Positions 16,137 through 25,582 are shown, counted from the first letter of the stretch. The stretch: 64,000 nt of DNA from Shimia thalassica (GCF_001458215.1 NZ_CYTW01000001.1:1116001-1180000); one strand, 5' to 3'. Translations and numbers: made by a program. Notes: generated from the letters alone by a model not told the origin.

Positions 16137-17488
16137 TAGCCCTCGGCCAGATTGGTTTCCAGCCAGTGCTCTAGCCAGTGAATGTTGTAATCCCCTGTCA
16201 GGACATCGTCCTCGGCCAGAAGCGCGTGGAACAGTGGTACCGTGGTATCCACGCCATCCACGATCAACTCACCCAAGGCACGGTTCAGCCGTGCCAGAGC
16301 CTCTGGGCGGTCCCGACCATGTACGATCAGTTTGCCAATCAGAGAATCATAGAAGGGCGGGATGGAGTACCCGTTATAAAGCGCCGAATCCATGCGCACG
16401 CCCAATCCGCCAGGGGCGTGATAGGCTGTGATCTTGCCGGGGCAGGGAGAGAAGTTCGGCAAGCGCTCTGCGTTGATCCGCACTTCAATCGCGTGTCCGT
16501 TGATTTCAAGGTCGTCTTGCCCGAATGACATCGGTTGACCCGCTGCGACAAGGATTTGTTCGCGGACAAGATCGACACCAAAGATGGCCTCGGTAACGGG
16601 GTGCTCAACCTGCAAACGTGTGTTCATTTCGATGAAATAGAACTCGCCGTTTTCGTAGAGGAATTCGATTGTTCCGGCGCCGATATAATTGATCGCAGCA
16701 ACCGCATCGGAACAGACTTTTCCGATTTGGGCGCGCTCTTCGGGAGAAATACAGGGGCCTGGGGCTTCTTCAAAGACTTTCTGGTGACGGCGCTGCAACG
16801 AGCAGTCGCGTTCGCCCAGATGTACGGCATTGCCTTTGCCGTCGCCAAACACCTGAATCTCGATGTGCCGTGGCGTGGTCAGATACTTTTCAATATAGAC
16901 CTCGTCATTGCCAAAGTTGGATTTCCCCTCGGCACGGGCGGTCATAAAGGCGCTTTCCATGTCGGCGGCTGTGGCGGCAACTTTCATGCCGCGCCCACCG
17001 CCACCGGCAGTGGCTTTGACGATGACAGGATAGCCCATCTCGTCACCCAGCCGCTTGGCCGCCTCAAGATCGGGAACCCCACCGTCAGATCCGGGCACAC
17101 AAGGCACACCCAGTTTAATCATCGTATCTTTGGCGGTGATTTTATCACCCATCACCCGAATATGTTCGGCTGTAGGGCCAATAAAGGTCAGGCCGTGATC
17201 CTCGATGATCTGAACAAAGTTGGCATTTTCCGACAAAAATCCATAACCGGGATGGATCGCCTGGGCGCCAGTGATTTCACAAGCGGCAATGATTGCGGCC
17301 ATGTTGAGATAGCTGTCCGTACCCGGAGGGGGGCCGATACAAACTGCTTCGTCTGCCATGCGGACGTGCATCGCATCTGCGTCGGCGGTCGAATGAACCG
17401 CGACAGACTTGATGCCCATTTCGCGACACGCGCGGATCACGCGCAGGGCGATTTCTCCACGGTTTGCGATGAGAATTTTATCAAACAT
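16136..17488 (-). CDS. accC: Biotin carboxylase subunit of acetyl-CoA carboxylase
   Basis: A 450-residue ATP-grasp enzyme that carboxylates the biotin on AccB in the first step of fatty-acid synthesis. Motifs: N-terminal '[21 protein letters not shown]', glycine-rich ATP loop '[10 protein letters not shown]', '[17 protein letters not shown]', '[14 protein letters not shown]' and '[16 protein letters not shown]'. Nine bases after accB, directly coupled to aat. Confidence 0.98.
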   Translation of the reverse strand: MFDKILIANRGEIALRVIRACREMGIKSVAVHSTADADAMHVRMADEAVCIGPPPGTDSYLNMAAIIAACEITGAQAIHPGYGFLSENANFVQIIEDHGLTFIGPTAEHIRVMGDKITAKDTMIKLGVPCVPGSDGGVPDLEAAKRLGDEMGYPVIVKATAGGGGRGMKVAATAADMESAFMTARAEGKSNFGNDEVYIEKYLTTPRHIEIQVFGDGKGNAVHLGERDCSLQRRHQKVFEEAPGPCISPEERAQIGKVCSDAVAAINYIGAGTIEFLYENGEFYFIEMNTRLQVEHPVTEAIFGVDLVREQILVAAGQPMSFGQDDLEINGHAIEVRINAERLPNFSPCPGKITAYHAPGGLGVRMDSALYNGYSIPPFYDSLIGKLIVHGRDRPEALARLNRALGELIVDGVDTTVPLFHALLAEDDVLTGDYNIHWLEHWLETNLAEG

Positions 17489-17497
17489 GTCTGCGCC

Positions 17498-17992
17498 TTA
17501 CTCGATGATGACCAGCGGTGCACCAAATTCTACCGTGTCGCCATCACCCACAAGAATGCGTTTCACCGTTCCCGATTTGGGCGCGGGAATGTGGTTCATG
17601 GTTTTCATGGCTTCCACGATCAACAGGGTGTCCCCTTCCGAGATGGATGCTCCAACGCTCACAAAAGATGGCGCGCCGGGTTCGGGCTGCAAATAGATTG
17701 TACCAACCATCGGGGATGTAACCGCACCGGGGTGGCTGGCGGGATCATCCGTTGCAGGTGCTTCAAAAGCCGAGGGTGTCGCAGCTTCTGGTGCAGCCAC
17801 GGCAACAGGTGCGGCAGCAGCGGGGGCCATGACAGCGGCGGCAACTTGCGTCTGGCGGCTGACACGAACATTCAGGCTGTCGTCGTCACCATATTCACGC
17901 TTGACCTGAAGTTCGGTCAGGTCGTTTTCCCGCAGAAGTTCTGCCAATGCCTTGATGAAGGCAACATCGTTGTCGTGGTTCGTATTGCTCAT
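17498..17992 (-). CDS. accB: Biotin carboxyl carrier protein of acetyl-CoA carboxylase
   Basis: A 164-residue carrier: an N-terminal domain (1-50), a flexible Ala/Pro-rich linker (about 56-95) and a biotinyl domain with the lysine in 'EAMKTMN', preceded by 'GDTLLIV'. First gene of accB-accC-aat. A perfect inverted repeat lies 127-152 bases upstream of its start (18119-18144). Confidence 0.97.
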   Translation of the reverse strand: MSNTNHDNDVAFIKALAELLRENDLTELQVKREYGDDDSLNVRVSRQTQVAAAVMAPAAAAPVAVAAPEAATPSAFEAPATDDPASHPGAVTSPMVGTIYLQPEPGAPSFVSVGASISEGDTLLIVEAMKTMNHIPAPKSGTVKRILVGDGDTVEFGAPLVIIE

Positions 17993-18118
17993 GTGTTTTG
18001 TCCCCTGCAGCGCATCCCATGCGCGGTTGAGTCTTTTTGGGTTTCCCTTGCGTCGCCTTATAGGTCAAAGCGACGCCAGAGAAAAGCGCGTGCGCACCGG
18101 TTCATTTGGACATGACTA

Positions 18119-18144
18119 GTACAAATTACGAGGGGAATTTGTAC
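18119..18144. promoter_or_regulatory. Perfect 9-base inverted repeat upstream of accB
   Basis: GTACAAATT (18119-18127), 8-base spacer, AATTTGTAC (18136-18144). A third related half, GTACAATTT, overlaps at 18141-18149. It lies between the end of the PAS-LuxR gene and the start of accB (both leftward). There is no T-run on either side, so an operator for accBC fits better than a terminator. Confidence 0.55.
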
Positions 18145-18162
18145 AATTTGGTCACTTAATGC

Positions 18163-18720
18163 TTACAAAGGCATTCCGGACAGCTTTGCAACCAGTTCTG
18201 CCAATTTTCGTGCGCCGAATTTACGAAGTAGTCGCGCGCGATACTCTTCGACGGTCCGGTAAGACAGTTTCAGCTCTAGACCGATTTCCTTGCTGGTCAA
18301 TCCGCGACAGGTCAATATTGCGACCTCGCGTTCACGTTGGGTCAGCTCGACAATCGGGCGTTCTTCCGAAAGATCCGCAAATGACCAGATGCCTCTTTGA
18401 AAAGGGTTTTCAGGGGTAAGGGACTGGCCTCGGACACGGCACCAGAACAGGGTGTCGTCCTTGCGTTTCATCACGCGTTCGTCGTTATAGCGTCCTGTTG
18501 CGCGCATGGCGGTCAATCCACGTTCCCCGATCGAATGAAAATCCTCTTCCGAGGCATAGAATTCGCCGAGCGACACCCCAACACATTTGGCAGGTTCCTG
18601 GTGAAACATATCGCCAAACGCATTGTTGCATCGTCGAATGATCCGGTTTTCAAGTACAGCCAGCCCGACAGGCGCAAATTCAAAGGCAATCGCATCAAGT
18701 TCCATGCGCACACCATGCAC
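18163..18720 (-). CDS. PAS-LuxR family transcriptional regulator
   Basis: A 185-residue protein with an N-terminal PAS-like sensor domain (about 8-115, 'FAPVGLAVLENRIIRRCNNAFGDMF', 'DDTLFWCRVRG') and a C-terminal GerE/LuxR helix-turn-helix (about 122-180, 'LTQREREVAILTCRGLTSKEIG', 'LSYRTVEEYRARLLRKFGA'). There is no receiver domain. It diverges from an acyl-CoA synthetase gene 98 bases away. The motif GTATTACTACG in that gap recurs before the CoA-transferase genes, so it may control the C4-acid module around it. The ligand is unknown. Confidence 0.88.
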   Translation of the reverse strand: MHGVRMELDAIAFEFAPVGLAVLENRIIRRCNNAFGDMFHQEPAKCVGVSLGEFYASEEDFHSIGERGLTAMRATGRYNDERVMKRKDDTLFWCRVRGQSLTPENPFQRGIWSFADLSEERPIVELTQREREVAILTCRGLTSKEIGLELKLSYRTVEEYRARLLRKFGARKLAELVAKLSGMPL

Positions 18721-18747
18721 GTAAGCCGACCAAAGGCCAAGGCCGCA

Positions 18748-18758
18748 GTATTACTACG
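18748..18758 (+). promoter_or_regulatory. Shared promoter motif, copy 1 (LuxR-acyl-CoA synthetase gap)
   Basis: GTATTACTACG, pseudo-palindromic, 61-71 bases before the synthetase ATG and 28-38 bases before the regulator ATG. Identical over 11 bases to 22633-22643. Proposed binding site of the adjacent PAS-LuxR protein. Confidence 0.5.
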
Positions 18759-18818
18759 AATTGCCAGTGACAAAGACCCTAGATTACCTCTGCTACAAGT
18801 GAGTGAGGAGGGGACGCA

Positions 18819-20333
18819 ATGAATTTGGCACTTTGGCTGGAACGCGTTGCGCAGGTGGCGCTAGAGCGGCCTGCAATTTTTCTGGGGCAAACCTGTACCG
18901 AGACGTATGGGTCTTTCTTTGAAAAGGCGTTGCGTGTGGCGGGGTGGCTGCACACCCAAGGGATCAAACCCGGAGATCGGGTTGGTTTGTTCATGAAAAA
19001 TGTCCCTGAATACCTGATTGCCCAATATGGGGTTTGGGCCGCAGGGGGCGTGGTTGTTCCGATCAACGCCAAACTTCATGCCAGAGAAGCCGCCTGGATT
19101 CTTGAGAATGCCGAAGCGCATTTTTGCTTTACGTCCAAAGGGCTGCACGCCGCACTTGCCAAGGTCACAACGCTTTCCTGTCTGGATGTCACATCATCTG
19201 ACTGGCGAAACGTCATTGCGCCCGCGCCGGTATTCGCACCTGTCCCCCGACAGGCAGATGACCTCAGCTGGTTGTTCTACACATCCGGCACAACCGGACG
19301 CCCCAAGGGGGTTATGATTACCAACCGCATGTTGCACGCGATGGCACTCAGCTATTTCGCGGATGTGGACGAGGTGACGGGCGAAGATACGGCCCTTTAT
19401 GCCGCGCCAATGAGCCATGGTGCAGGCATCTACAATCTCATGCACGTCATGAAGGGCGCCCGCCATGTCCTGCCCGCGTCGGGTGGGTTTGACGAAGCCG
19501 AGATCTTTGCGCTGGCGCGTTATCACAAGCGCGTCCACATGTTTTGCGCACCGACCATGGTGAAACGCATGACCGAAGTCGCCAAGGAAACGGGTGAAAC
19601 CGGAGAGGGGTTACGCACTATCGTTTATGGCGGTGGACCCATGTATGTGGCTGATATCGTTGAGGCCGTGGATCATTTTGGCCCGATCTTTGTTCAAATC
19701 TATGGGCAAGGCGAGTGTCCGATGTGCATTTCGGCGCTGTCGCGTTCTGACGTTTCGGATCGTTCACATGTAGATTGGCAAGCCCGCCTTGCGTCGGTGG
19801 GGCGGGCCCAAAGTGTTGTCGAACTTGCCATCGGAGACGAACAGGGCCGTCCGCTGCCAGCCGGAACCGTCGGCGAAATCATGGCCCGCGGGGATGCGGT
19901 GATGCCGGGGTATTGGAATAATCCGGAAGCCTCGGCCAAAACCATCGTCAATGGATGGTTGATGACCGGTGACATGGGCACCTTGAGCGACGACGGCTAC
20001 CTGACCCTGAAAGATCGTTCAAAGGACCTGATCATTTCAGGGGGCACCAATATTTACCCGCGCGAAGTAGAAGAGGCGCTTCTTTTGCATCCGGACGTGG
20101 TCGAGGTCTCGGTGGTCGGGCGGCCCCATCCGGAATGGGGTGAAGACGTGGTTGCATTTGTCGTGTGTCGCGGGGCGCTCGACGAAGACCGACTTGACGC
20201 CCACTGCCTTGACCAGATCGCCCGTTTCAAGCGGCCCAAGGCGTACTATGAAATTCGTGAACTGCCCAAGAACAACTATGGCAAGGTTCTGAAAACCGAA
20301 TTGCGCAAGCAACTGGAGACTTCAAATGACTGA
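18819..20333 (+). CDS. Class I adenylate-forming acyl-CoA synthetase
   Basis: A 504-residue AMP-dependent synthetase/ligase. The P-loop 'LFYTSGTTGRPKGV' (about 154), the 'YGQGECP' A5 motif, 'TGDMG' (A7), 'KDLIISGGTNIYPREVEE' (A8) and the C-terminal lysine in 'NNYGKVLK' (A10) are all present. It activates a carboxylic acid as the CoA thioester. The overlap of eight bases with 3-hydroxybutyrate dehydrogenase and nearby CoA-transferase suggests a short-chain hydroxy- or keto-acid substrate, but substrate cannot be read from sequence. GGAGGGG precedes the ATG. Confidence 0.9.
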   Translation: MNLALWLERVAQVALERPAIFLGQTCTETYGSFFEKALRVAGWLHTQGIKPGDRVGLFMKNVPEYLIAQYGVWAAGGVVVPINAKLHAREAAWILENAEAHFCFTSKGLHAALAKVTTLSCLDVTSSDWRNVIAPAPVFAPVPRQADDLSWLFYTSGTTGRPKGVMITNRMLHAMALSYFADVDEVTGEDTALYAAPMSHGAGIYNLMHVMKGARHVLPASGGFDEAEIFALARYHKRVHMFCAPTMVKRMTEVAKETGETGEGLRTIVYGGGPMYVADIVEAVDHFGPIFVQIYGQGECPMCISALSRSDVSDRSHVDWQARLASVGRAQSVVELAIGDEQGRPLPAGTVGEIMARGDAVMPGYWNNPEASAKTIVNGWLMTGDMGTLSDDGYLTLKDRSKDLIISGGTNIYPREVEEALLLHPDVVEVSVVGRPHPEWGEDVVAFVVCRGALDEDRLDAHCLDQIARFKRPKAYYEIRELPKNNYGKVLKTELRKQLETSND

Positions 20334-21129
20334 TTTGCATGGGAAAACTGCTTTTGTCACCGGCTCGGTTCAGGGGATCGGACTTGCCATCGCACAAGAG
20401 CTTGCCAAGGCGGGCGCGCGCATCGGTGTGCATGGTCTGGCAACCCGGGAAGAGGCCGAGGCGACCTGTGAGCTGTTGGAAAAGGCAGGTGCCCCCGAGG
20501 CCAGGTTTTTTGAGGGAGACCTGCGCGATGCCAACGCGATTGAGGCCATGATGCAGGGCGTCTCAGATTGGGGAGGCGCGGATATTCTGGTGAATAACGC
20601 GGGCATTCAACACACGGCACCGCTTGCCGAGATGCCCGCCGAAAAATGGGATGCGATCCTTGCAATCAACCTGTCGGCGGCGTTTCACACGATGCAAAAG
20701 GCGATGCCTTCGATGGCGCAACGGGGGTATGGCCGGGTGATTAACATCGCTTCGGTTCATGGCGTGGCGGCTTCAAAAGAAAAGGCGCCTTATTGCGCGG
20801 CAAAATTCGGGTTAGTAGGGCTCAGCAAAGTGGCCGCTCTGGAATACGCGAACGCCGGAAGTAAGGCCGCTGGCGGGATTACGGTGAACTGTATCTGTCC
20901 GGGATGGACGGAAACCGCGATCATCGAACCCCAGATCCAAGCCCGTGCCGCGGCCCATAATGGCGATAGGAACGCAGGTATCGCGGAATTGCGCTCGGAA
21001 AAACAGCCGTCGCAACGCACATCCGATCCATCTGAGATCGGCGCTTTGGCGCTTTGGCTTTGTAATCCGGTGGCGCACAACATCACGGGCACATCCATCC
21101 CTGTCGATGGGGGATGGACGGCGCAGTAA
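20326..21129 (+). CDS. bdhA: D-3-hydroxybutyrate dehydrogenase (SDR family)
   Basis: A 267-residue classical short-chain dehydrogenase: NAD loop 'TGSVQGIG', 'NNAG' at about 90, catalytic S in 'NIASVHG' and Y-C-A-A-K, plus the C-terminal 'SIPVDGGWTAQ' typical of D-beta-hydroxybutyrate dehydrogenases. It interconverts 3-hydroxybutyrate and acetoacetate, linking PHB or ketone-body use to the CoA-transferase encoded just downstream on the opposite strand. Slightly longer than usual (about 258) through an insertion near residue 180-190. Confidence 0.88.
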   Translation: MTDLHGKTAFVTGSVQGIGLAIAQELAKAGARIGVHGLATREEAEATCELLEKAGAPEARFFEGDLRDANAIEAMMQGVSDWGGADILVNNAGIQHTAPLAEMPAEKWDAILAINLSAAFHTMQKAMPSMAQRGYGRVINIASVHGVAASKEKAPYCAAKFGLVGLSKVAALEYANAGSKAAGGITVNCICPGWTETAIIEPQIQARAAAHNGDRNAGIAELRSEKQPSQRTSDPSEIGALALWLCNPVAHNITGTSIPVDGGWTAQ

Positions 21130-21154
21130 GTGCGTTAAGGACATTGCAAAAGCA

Positions 21155-21182
21155 AAAAGCCCGGCTTTTGAGCCGGGCTTTT
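21155..21182. terminator. Bidirectional terminator between bdhA and scoB
   Basis: A perfect stem AAAAGCCCGGCT / AGCCGGGCTTTT with loop TTTG, sitting in the 72-base gap of two convergent genes; A- and T-runs serve both strands. Confidence 0.9.
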
Positions 21183-21201
21183 CATCATTAATAACGGTCG
21201 T

Positions 21202-21831
21202 TTAGTTGACCAGAGTTGCCTCGGTTGCGGCGCGGAACTCTTCATCGGTAACGCCATCAGCCAATTCAACCAGCTTCAGACCGCCTTCGACCACGTCCAT
21301 CACGCCAAGGTTGGTGATGATGCGGTCAACAACGCCTCTGCCAGTCAGAGGCAACGTGCATTCTTTGAGAACTTTGGAAACGCCGTGCTTGTTGGCATGA
21401 TCCATGACCACAACAACACGGCCAACACCAGCCACAAGATCCATCGCGCCGCCCATGCCTTTGACCAGCTTGCCGGGGATCATCCAGTTGGCGAGATCAC
21501 CGTTTTCGGCCACTTCCATCGCGCCAAGGATCGCCATAGCGATTTTGCCGCCACGGATCATGGCAAACGACGTTGCGCTGTCAAAATACGCGGTCTGCGG
21601 CAGCTCAGTGATGGTCTGTTTACCAGCGTTGATTAGGTCGGGGTCTTCTTCGCCTTCATAAGGGAAGGGGCCCATGCCCAACATACCGTTTTCCGATTGC
21701 AGGGTGACTTCGACGCCTTCGGGGATGTAATTGGACACCAGCGTTGGAATGCCGATTCCAAGGTTCACATACCAACCGTCTTGCAGTTCCTGAGCCGCGC
21801 GTGCAGCCATTTGGTTACGATCCCAAGGCAT
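21202..21831 (-). CDS. scoB: 3-oxoacid CoA-transferase subunit B
   Basis: A 209-residue family I CoA-transferase beta subunit: '[25 protein letters not shown]', the catalytic glutamate in '[12 protein letters not shown]' and '[18 protein letters not shown]'. With subunit A it moves CoA from succinyl-CoA to acetoacetate, opening acetoacetate to thiolysis. Its ATG overlaps the subunit A stop as TAATG. Confidence 0.93.
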   Translation of the reverse strand: MPWDRNQMAARAAQELQDGWYVNLGIGIPTLVSNYIPEGVEVTLQSENGMLGMGPFPYEGEEDPDLINAGKQTITELPQTAYFDSATSFAMIRGGKIAMAILGAMEVAENGDLANWMIPGKLVKGMGGAMDLVAGVGRVVVVMDHANKHGVSKVLKECTLPLTGRGVVDRIITNLGVMDVVEGGLKLVELADGVTDEEFRAATEATLVN

Positions 21832-22553
21832 TATGCTTCCTCCCGCTTGCGTACGGTGCGCTGTTCGATGCGCTTTTCTGCGTCGCTTTTGATAATCCGG
21901 TTCACATAGATGCCCGGCAAGTGGATCATGTCCGGGTCAAGCGAGCCGGTCTCGACGATCTCTTCCACTTCGGCCACGCAAACCTTGCCACATGTCGCGG
22001 CAGGCAGGTTGAAGTTGCGTGCAGTCTTGCGGAACACGAGGTTGCCCGTTGCATCCGCTTTCCATGCTTTCACGATGGCGAGATCGGCAAAAATACCTTC
22101 TTCCATGATGTAGTCTTCCATGGCGGAGTCTTCGCCGGTGGGAAACTGCTTTTCGAACTTGCCGTCTGCAATCACGGTGCCAACGCCGGTCTTGGTAAAG
22201 AACCCGGGGATGCCTGCGCCACCGGCGCGCATACGCTCGGCCAGCGTGCCTTGAGGCGTGAACTCCAGCTCAAGCTCGCCCGACAGATACTGGCGCATGA
22301 ATTCTGCGTTTTCGCCCACATAGGACGAGATCATTTTGCGCACCTGCTTGGTTTCCAACAGGATGCCGATGCCTGCGCCGTCAACGCCCGCGTTGTTGGA
22401 AGCAAAGGTCAGGTCCTTGACGCCCGAGTCCTTGATCGCGTTCAGCAACAGTTCGGGGATGCCGCAGAGACCGAAACCGCCAGACGCGATCAACATGTCA
22501 TCCTTGAGCAGCCCGTCGAGTGCCTCGGTGGCATTCGCATAGACTTTATTCAT
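21831..22553 (-). CDS. scoA: 3-oxoacid CoA-transferase subunit A
   Basis: A 240-residue alpha subunit with '[19 protein letters not shown]' near the N-terminus, '[31 protein letters not shown]' (about 52-83) and '[20 protein letters not shown]'. I start at 22553, since GGGAG lies eight bases upstream; the frame extends ten codons further but without a better site. First gene of the scoAB pair; the shared LuxR-type motif lies 80-90 bases upstream. Confidence 0.93.
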   Translation of the reverse strand: MNKVYANATEALDGLLKDDMLIASGGFGLCGIPELLLNAIKDSGVKDLTFASNNAGVDGAGIGILLETKQVRKMISSYVGENAEFMRQYLSGELELEFTPQGTLAERMRAGGAGIPGFFTKTGVGTVIADGKFEKQFPTGEDSAMEDYIMEEGIFADLAIVKAWKADATGNLVFRKTARNFNLPAATCGKVCVAEVEEIVETGSLDPDMIHLPGIYVNRIIKSDAEKRIEQRTVRKREEA

Positions 22554-22632
22554 GGAATTCTCCCTCTTATCCGGAATTGCCACCGTTTTGACGGGACGTC
22601 ACTGCGGAGTCAATGAACAGGGAGCGGGGGTC

Positions 22633-22643
22633 GTATTACTACG
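22633..22643. promoter_or_regulatory. Shared promoter motif, copy 2 (upstream of scoA)
   Basis: GTATTACTACG, identical to 18748-18758. A second CGTATTA copy lies 22 bases further (22654-22660). Candidate site for the PAS-LuxR regulator upstream of scoAB. Confidence 0.5.
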
Positions 22644-22659
22644 GGCGGTTATACGTATT

Positions 22660-22687
22660 AAGGCCCTGCCGTCGGGCAGGGCCTTTT
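22660..22687. terminator. Hairpin terminator at the end of topA
   Basis: AAGGCCCTGCC / GGCAGGGCCTT, an 11-base perfect stem with a GTCG loop, 20 bases past the topA stop. The T-run is better on the + strand, but only leftward genes flank it; I take it as the topA terminator. Confidence 0.6.
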
Positions 22688-22704
22688 AGAAATCATGTCA
22701 CCCG

Positions 22705-25308
22705 TCAGGCTTTTTTGGCTGCAGTCTTTTTTGCAGCTGGCTTTTTGGCGGCTGTCTTCTTCGCGGGGGCCTTTTTCTTGGCAGGCGCTTTTCGTTTTGT
22801 CCCCGACTTGCCGGCCTTCTCGGCGATCCATTCGACCGCCTGTTCCATCGTCACGTCTTCGGCCTTGACCTCTTTGGGGATGGTGGCGTTCACCTTTTCC
22901 CATTTGACATAAGGACCATAGCGGCCGTCCATGACATTGACCGCACCACCGCTTTCGGGATGTTCTCCCAACTCTTTCAACGCTTTTGCGGCCGCGCGTC
23001 GACCACGGCCCGGGTTGTTGCGCTTCTCGGTGATCATTTCCATCGCACGGTTCATGCCGATCTCGAACACATCGAGTGTCTCTTTGAGGTTGGCATAGAC
23101 CGGTTTTTCCTCGTCCGGCAATTGGTGCATGACATAGGGGCCAAACCGCCCGAGGTTCGAGGAAATAACGCCACCATCAGGGTGAACGCCAATTTCACGA
23201 GGCAGGGTCAAAAGTGTCAGCGCCTGTTCCAGAGTGACGTCATTCGGACCCCAGCCGGGCAGGAATTCCTTGCCTTGTTTCGGCAAAGAAGAGCGTGGCG
23301 GTTTTTTGTTTTCAGGCGTGGGCTCACCGCGTTGGACGTAAGGGCCAAAGCGACCGGACTTCAGGTGGATTTCGTCACCGTCATCTTCGCCCAAGACACG
23401 CTCATAGCCTTCTGCACCTTCGCCGGAAATCGGGCGGGTATAGTTGCATTCGGGGTAGTTGCCACAGCCGACAAAGCCGCCGGTGCGCGAAGTTTTCAGG
23501 TGAAGCTGGCCAGCACCGCATTTCGGACAGACGCGGGGATCCGTGCCGTCTTCACGCGGTGGATACAGTTGCGGGGCAAGTGCATCGTCCAGCACATCCA
23601 GAACCTCGGTGATGCGCAGTTCCGAGGTTTCGGCGATCGCCACCGAGAAGTCTTTCCAGAAGCGGCCCAACACGGCCTTATAGTCGCGCTCGCCGGCGGA
23701 AACATCATCCAGTTCCTCTTCCAGATTGGCCGTGAACTCATACCCGACGTACTGGCGGAAAAAGTTCAGCAGGAAGATCGTGACGATCCGGCCTTTGTCC
23801 TCTGGGAACAGGCGGTTCTTGTCCTTGCGGACATATTCACGGTCCTGAATCGTGGTGATCACACTGGCGTAGGTCGACGGGCGGCCAATGCCCAATTCTT
23901 CCATACGCTTGACCAAAGTCGCTTCGGTATAACGCGGGGGGGGCTGGGTGAAGTGCTGTTCGGGCGAGATCGAGCGTTTCTCGGTTTTGTCGCCCTGCGA
24001 GATTTGTGGCAGGCGCTTGTCATCATCATCGACAACATCGTCTCGGCCTTCTTCGTAAACCCGCATAAATCCATCAAACAGAACGACTTGGCCGGTCGCA
24101 CGCAGGCCGACCTGACCATCGTCGCTTGCAATGTCGACTGTGGTGCGCTCCATGCGGGCGCCTTCCATCTGACAGGCCAGTGTCCGCTTCCAGATCAGGT
24201 CATAGAGCTTGCGCTGGTCCTGTTCGGTGACTTTCAACGCGTCCGCGCTCAGCTTCATATCCGTGGGGCGGATACATTCGTGGGCTTCCTGCGCATTTTT
24301 GGCTTTGTTCTTGTAGATGCGCGGCTTGGACGGGACATATTCCGCGCCATAGCGTTCAGCAATGGCGTCACGCGCAGCAGCGACCGCTTCGGGCGCCATG
24401 TCGATGCCGTCTGTACGCATATAGGTGATGTATCCGGCCTCGTACAAACGCTGGGCGGTGCTCATACACTGGCGCGCACCCATGCCGAATTTACGGCTGG
24501 CTTCCTGTTGCAGAGTCGAGGTCATAAACGGTGCAGAAGGGTTGCGGCTTGCGGGCTTGGCTTCGACCTTGGCCACTTTGAGATCGCGCGAATTGATTGC
24601 CTGAACGGCCAATTCTGCGGCGGTGCTGTTCTCAAGATCGAATTTGTCGAGCTTTTGACCACCCATGATGGTCATGCGTGCTTCGAACTCCTGTCCGCGC
24701 GGTGTCGCAAGCAGGGCTTTGACACTCCAGTATTCGCGTGGATTGAAGGCTTCGATCTCCATTTCGCGTTCGACAATCAGGCGCAGGCACACAGATTGCA
24801 CACGACCGGCCGATCGTGCGCCCGGCAGTTTGCGCCACAAAACGGGCGAAAGGTTAAAGCCGACAAGATAGTCCAGCGCGCGACGAGCCAGATAGGCATC
24901 CACAAGAGGCTGGTCCACCTGGCGCGGGTTTTGCATCGCTTCGGTCACGGCGGATTTCGTGATCGCGTTGAACACGACGCGGCTGACGGGCGTATCCTTT
25001 TTGATGGCACGACGTTTGCGTAGCGCTTCTTCAAGGTGCCAGCTGATGGCCTCTCCCTCGCGGTCGGGGTCGGTTGCGAGGATCAGGTTGTTGTCGTCTT
25101 TTAACGCGTCCGCAATGGCTTTGACATGCTTTCGAGAGTCGGCACCGATCTGCCAAGTCATGTCAAAATCGTGTTCGGTGTCCACGCTGCCGTCTTTCGC
25201 AGGCAGATCGCGCACGTGGCCATAGGAAGCCAGAACCGTGTAATCCGGCCCCAGATATTTATTGATCGTTTTGGCTTTTGCTGGAGACTCGACAACAACG
25301 ACTGGCAT
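22705..25308 (-). CDS. topA: DNA topoisomerase I (type IA)
   Basis: An 867-residue enzyme that relaxes negative supercoils. N-terminal TOPRIM domain ('VVVESPAKAKTINKYLG', 'ATDPDREGEAISWHL'), catalytic tyrosine in 'GYITYMRTDG' (about 298), and one C4 zinc ribbon ('CPKCG...FVGCGNYPECNY', about 585-615) followed by topoisomerase C-terminal repeats ('GRFGPYV' several times). The last about 35 residues are a Lys/Ala/Pro-rich basic tail that probably aids DNA binding, common in alphaproteobacteria. dprA lies upstream, 264 bases away. Confidence 0.98.
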   Translation of the reverse strand: MPVVVVESPAKAKTINKYLGPDYTVLASYGHVRDLPAKDGSVDTEHDFDMTWQIGADSRKHVKAIADALKDDNNLILATDPDREGEAISWHLEEALRKRRAIKKDTPVSRVVFNAITKSAVTEAMQNPRQVDQPLVDAYLARRALDYLVGFNLSPVLWRKLPGARSAGRVQSVCLRLIVEREMEIEAFNPREYWSVKALLATPRGQEFEARMTIMGGQKLDKFDLENSTAAELAVQAINSRDLKVAKVEAKPASRNPSAPFMTSTLQQEASRKFGMGARQCMSTAQRLYEAGYITYMRTDGIDMAPEAVAAARDAIAERYGAEYVPSKPRIYKNKAKNAQEAHECIRPTDMKLSADALKVTEQDQRKLYDLIWKRTLACQMEGARMERTTVDIASDDGQVGLRATGQVVLFDGFMRVYEEGRDDVVDDDDKRLPQISQGDKTEKRSISPEQHFTQPPPRYTEATLVKRMEELGIGRPSTYASVITTIQDREYVRKDKNRLFPEDKGRIVTIFLLNFFRQYVGYEFTANLEEELDDVSAGERDYKAVLGRFWKDFSVAIAETSELRITEVLDVLDDALAPQLYPPREDGTDPRVCPKCGAGQLHLKTSRTGGFVGCGNYPECNYTRPISGEGAEGYERVLGEDDGDEIHLKSGRFGPYVQRGEPTPENKKPPRSSLPKQGKEFLPGWGPNDVTLEQALTLLTLPREIGVHPDGGVISSNLGRFGPYVMHQLPDEEKPVYANLKETLDVFEIGMNRAMEMITEKRNNPGRGRRAAAKALKELGEHPESGGAVNVMDGRYGPYVKWEKVNATIPKEVKAEDVTMEQAVEWIAEKAGKSGTKRKAPAKKKAPAKKTAAKKPAAKKTAAKKA

Positions 25309-25420
25309 TAAACTTCCTCTCGACTCGCTGGGCCGTATATGGCGGCGAAAAATGTGGTTTGGAAGGGGGCAATGTCAATGCGTGCCGTTTGGTCTCTTTA
25401 AATCCACAGCAAATTGATAT

Positions 25421-25582
25421 GCGCAAAGTTGAATTGGTCGGGGTTTCCATTACGGTTTGGCCGCTTTCGCCAAGCGCCATGTTTTGTTGGGGATTGAAGG
25501 GGCAAACCGGGGCTTTTGCCGCTGTCAGCGGGGCAGGGCATACATTTCGCATCTGACCCGATAACGATTGGGTCAGATTTTT
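25421..25582 (+). other. Candidate small transcript or 45-codon ORF facing dprA
   Basis: In the 264-base topA-dprA gap the + strand has an ATG at 25421 opening a 45-codon frame to a stop at 25556-25558 (residues 'MRKVELVGVSITVWPLSPS...'), immediately followed by the hairpin at 25551-25582. No good ribosome-binding site precedes it and I recognise no family, so a non-coding RNA or chance frame is as likely as a peptide. Confidence 0.25.
25551..25582 (+). terminator. Rho-independent terminator on the + strand overlapping the dprA stop
   Basis: ATCTGACCC (25551-25559) and GGGTCAGAT (25570-25578), a 9-base perfect stem with a 10-base loop, followed by TTTTT on the + strand. It overlaps the dprA stop codon. 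On the - strand it lacks a T-run. Confidence 0.65.

Noticed and set aside
16535-18115. A 526-codon frame on the + strand
   Set aside because: Antisense to accC and accB, both unmistakable; composition is typical of a shadow frame.
22960-25023. A 687-codon open frame on the + strand
   Set aside because: It lies wholly antisense to topA, whose motifs and length are complete; its residues show no family and are rich in His/Arg/Phe as expected of a shadow frame in GC-rich DNA.
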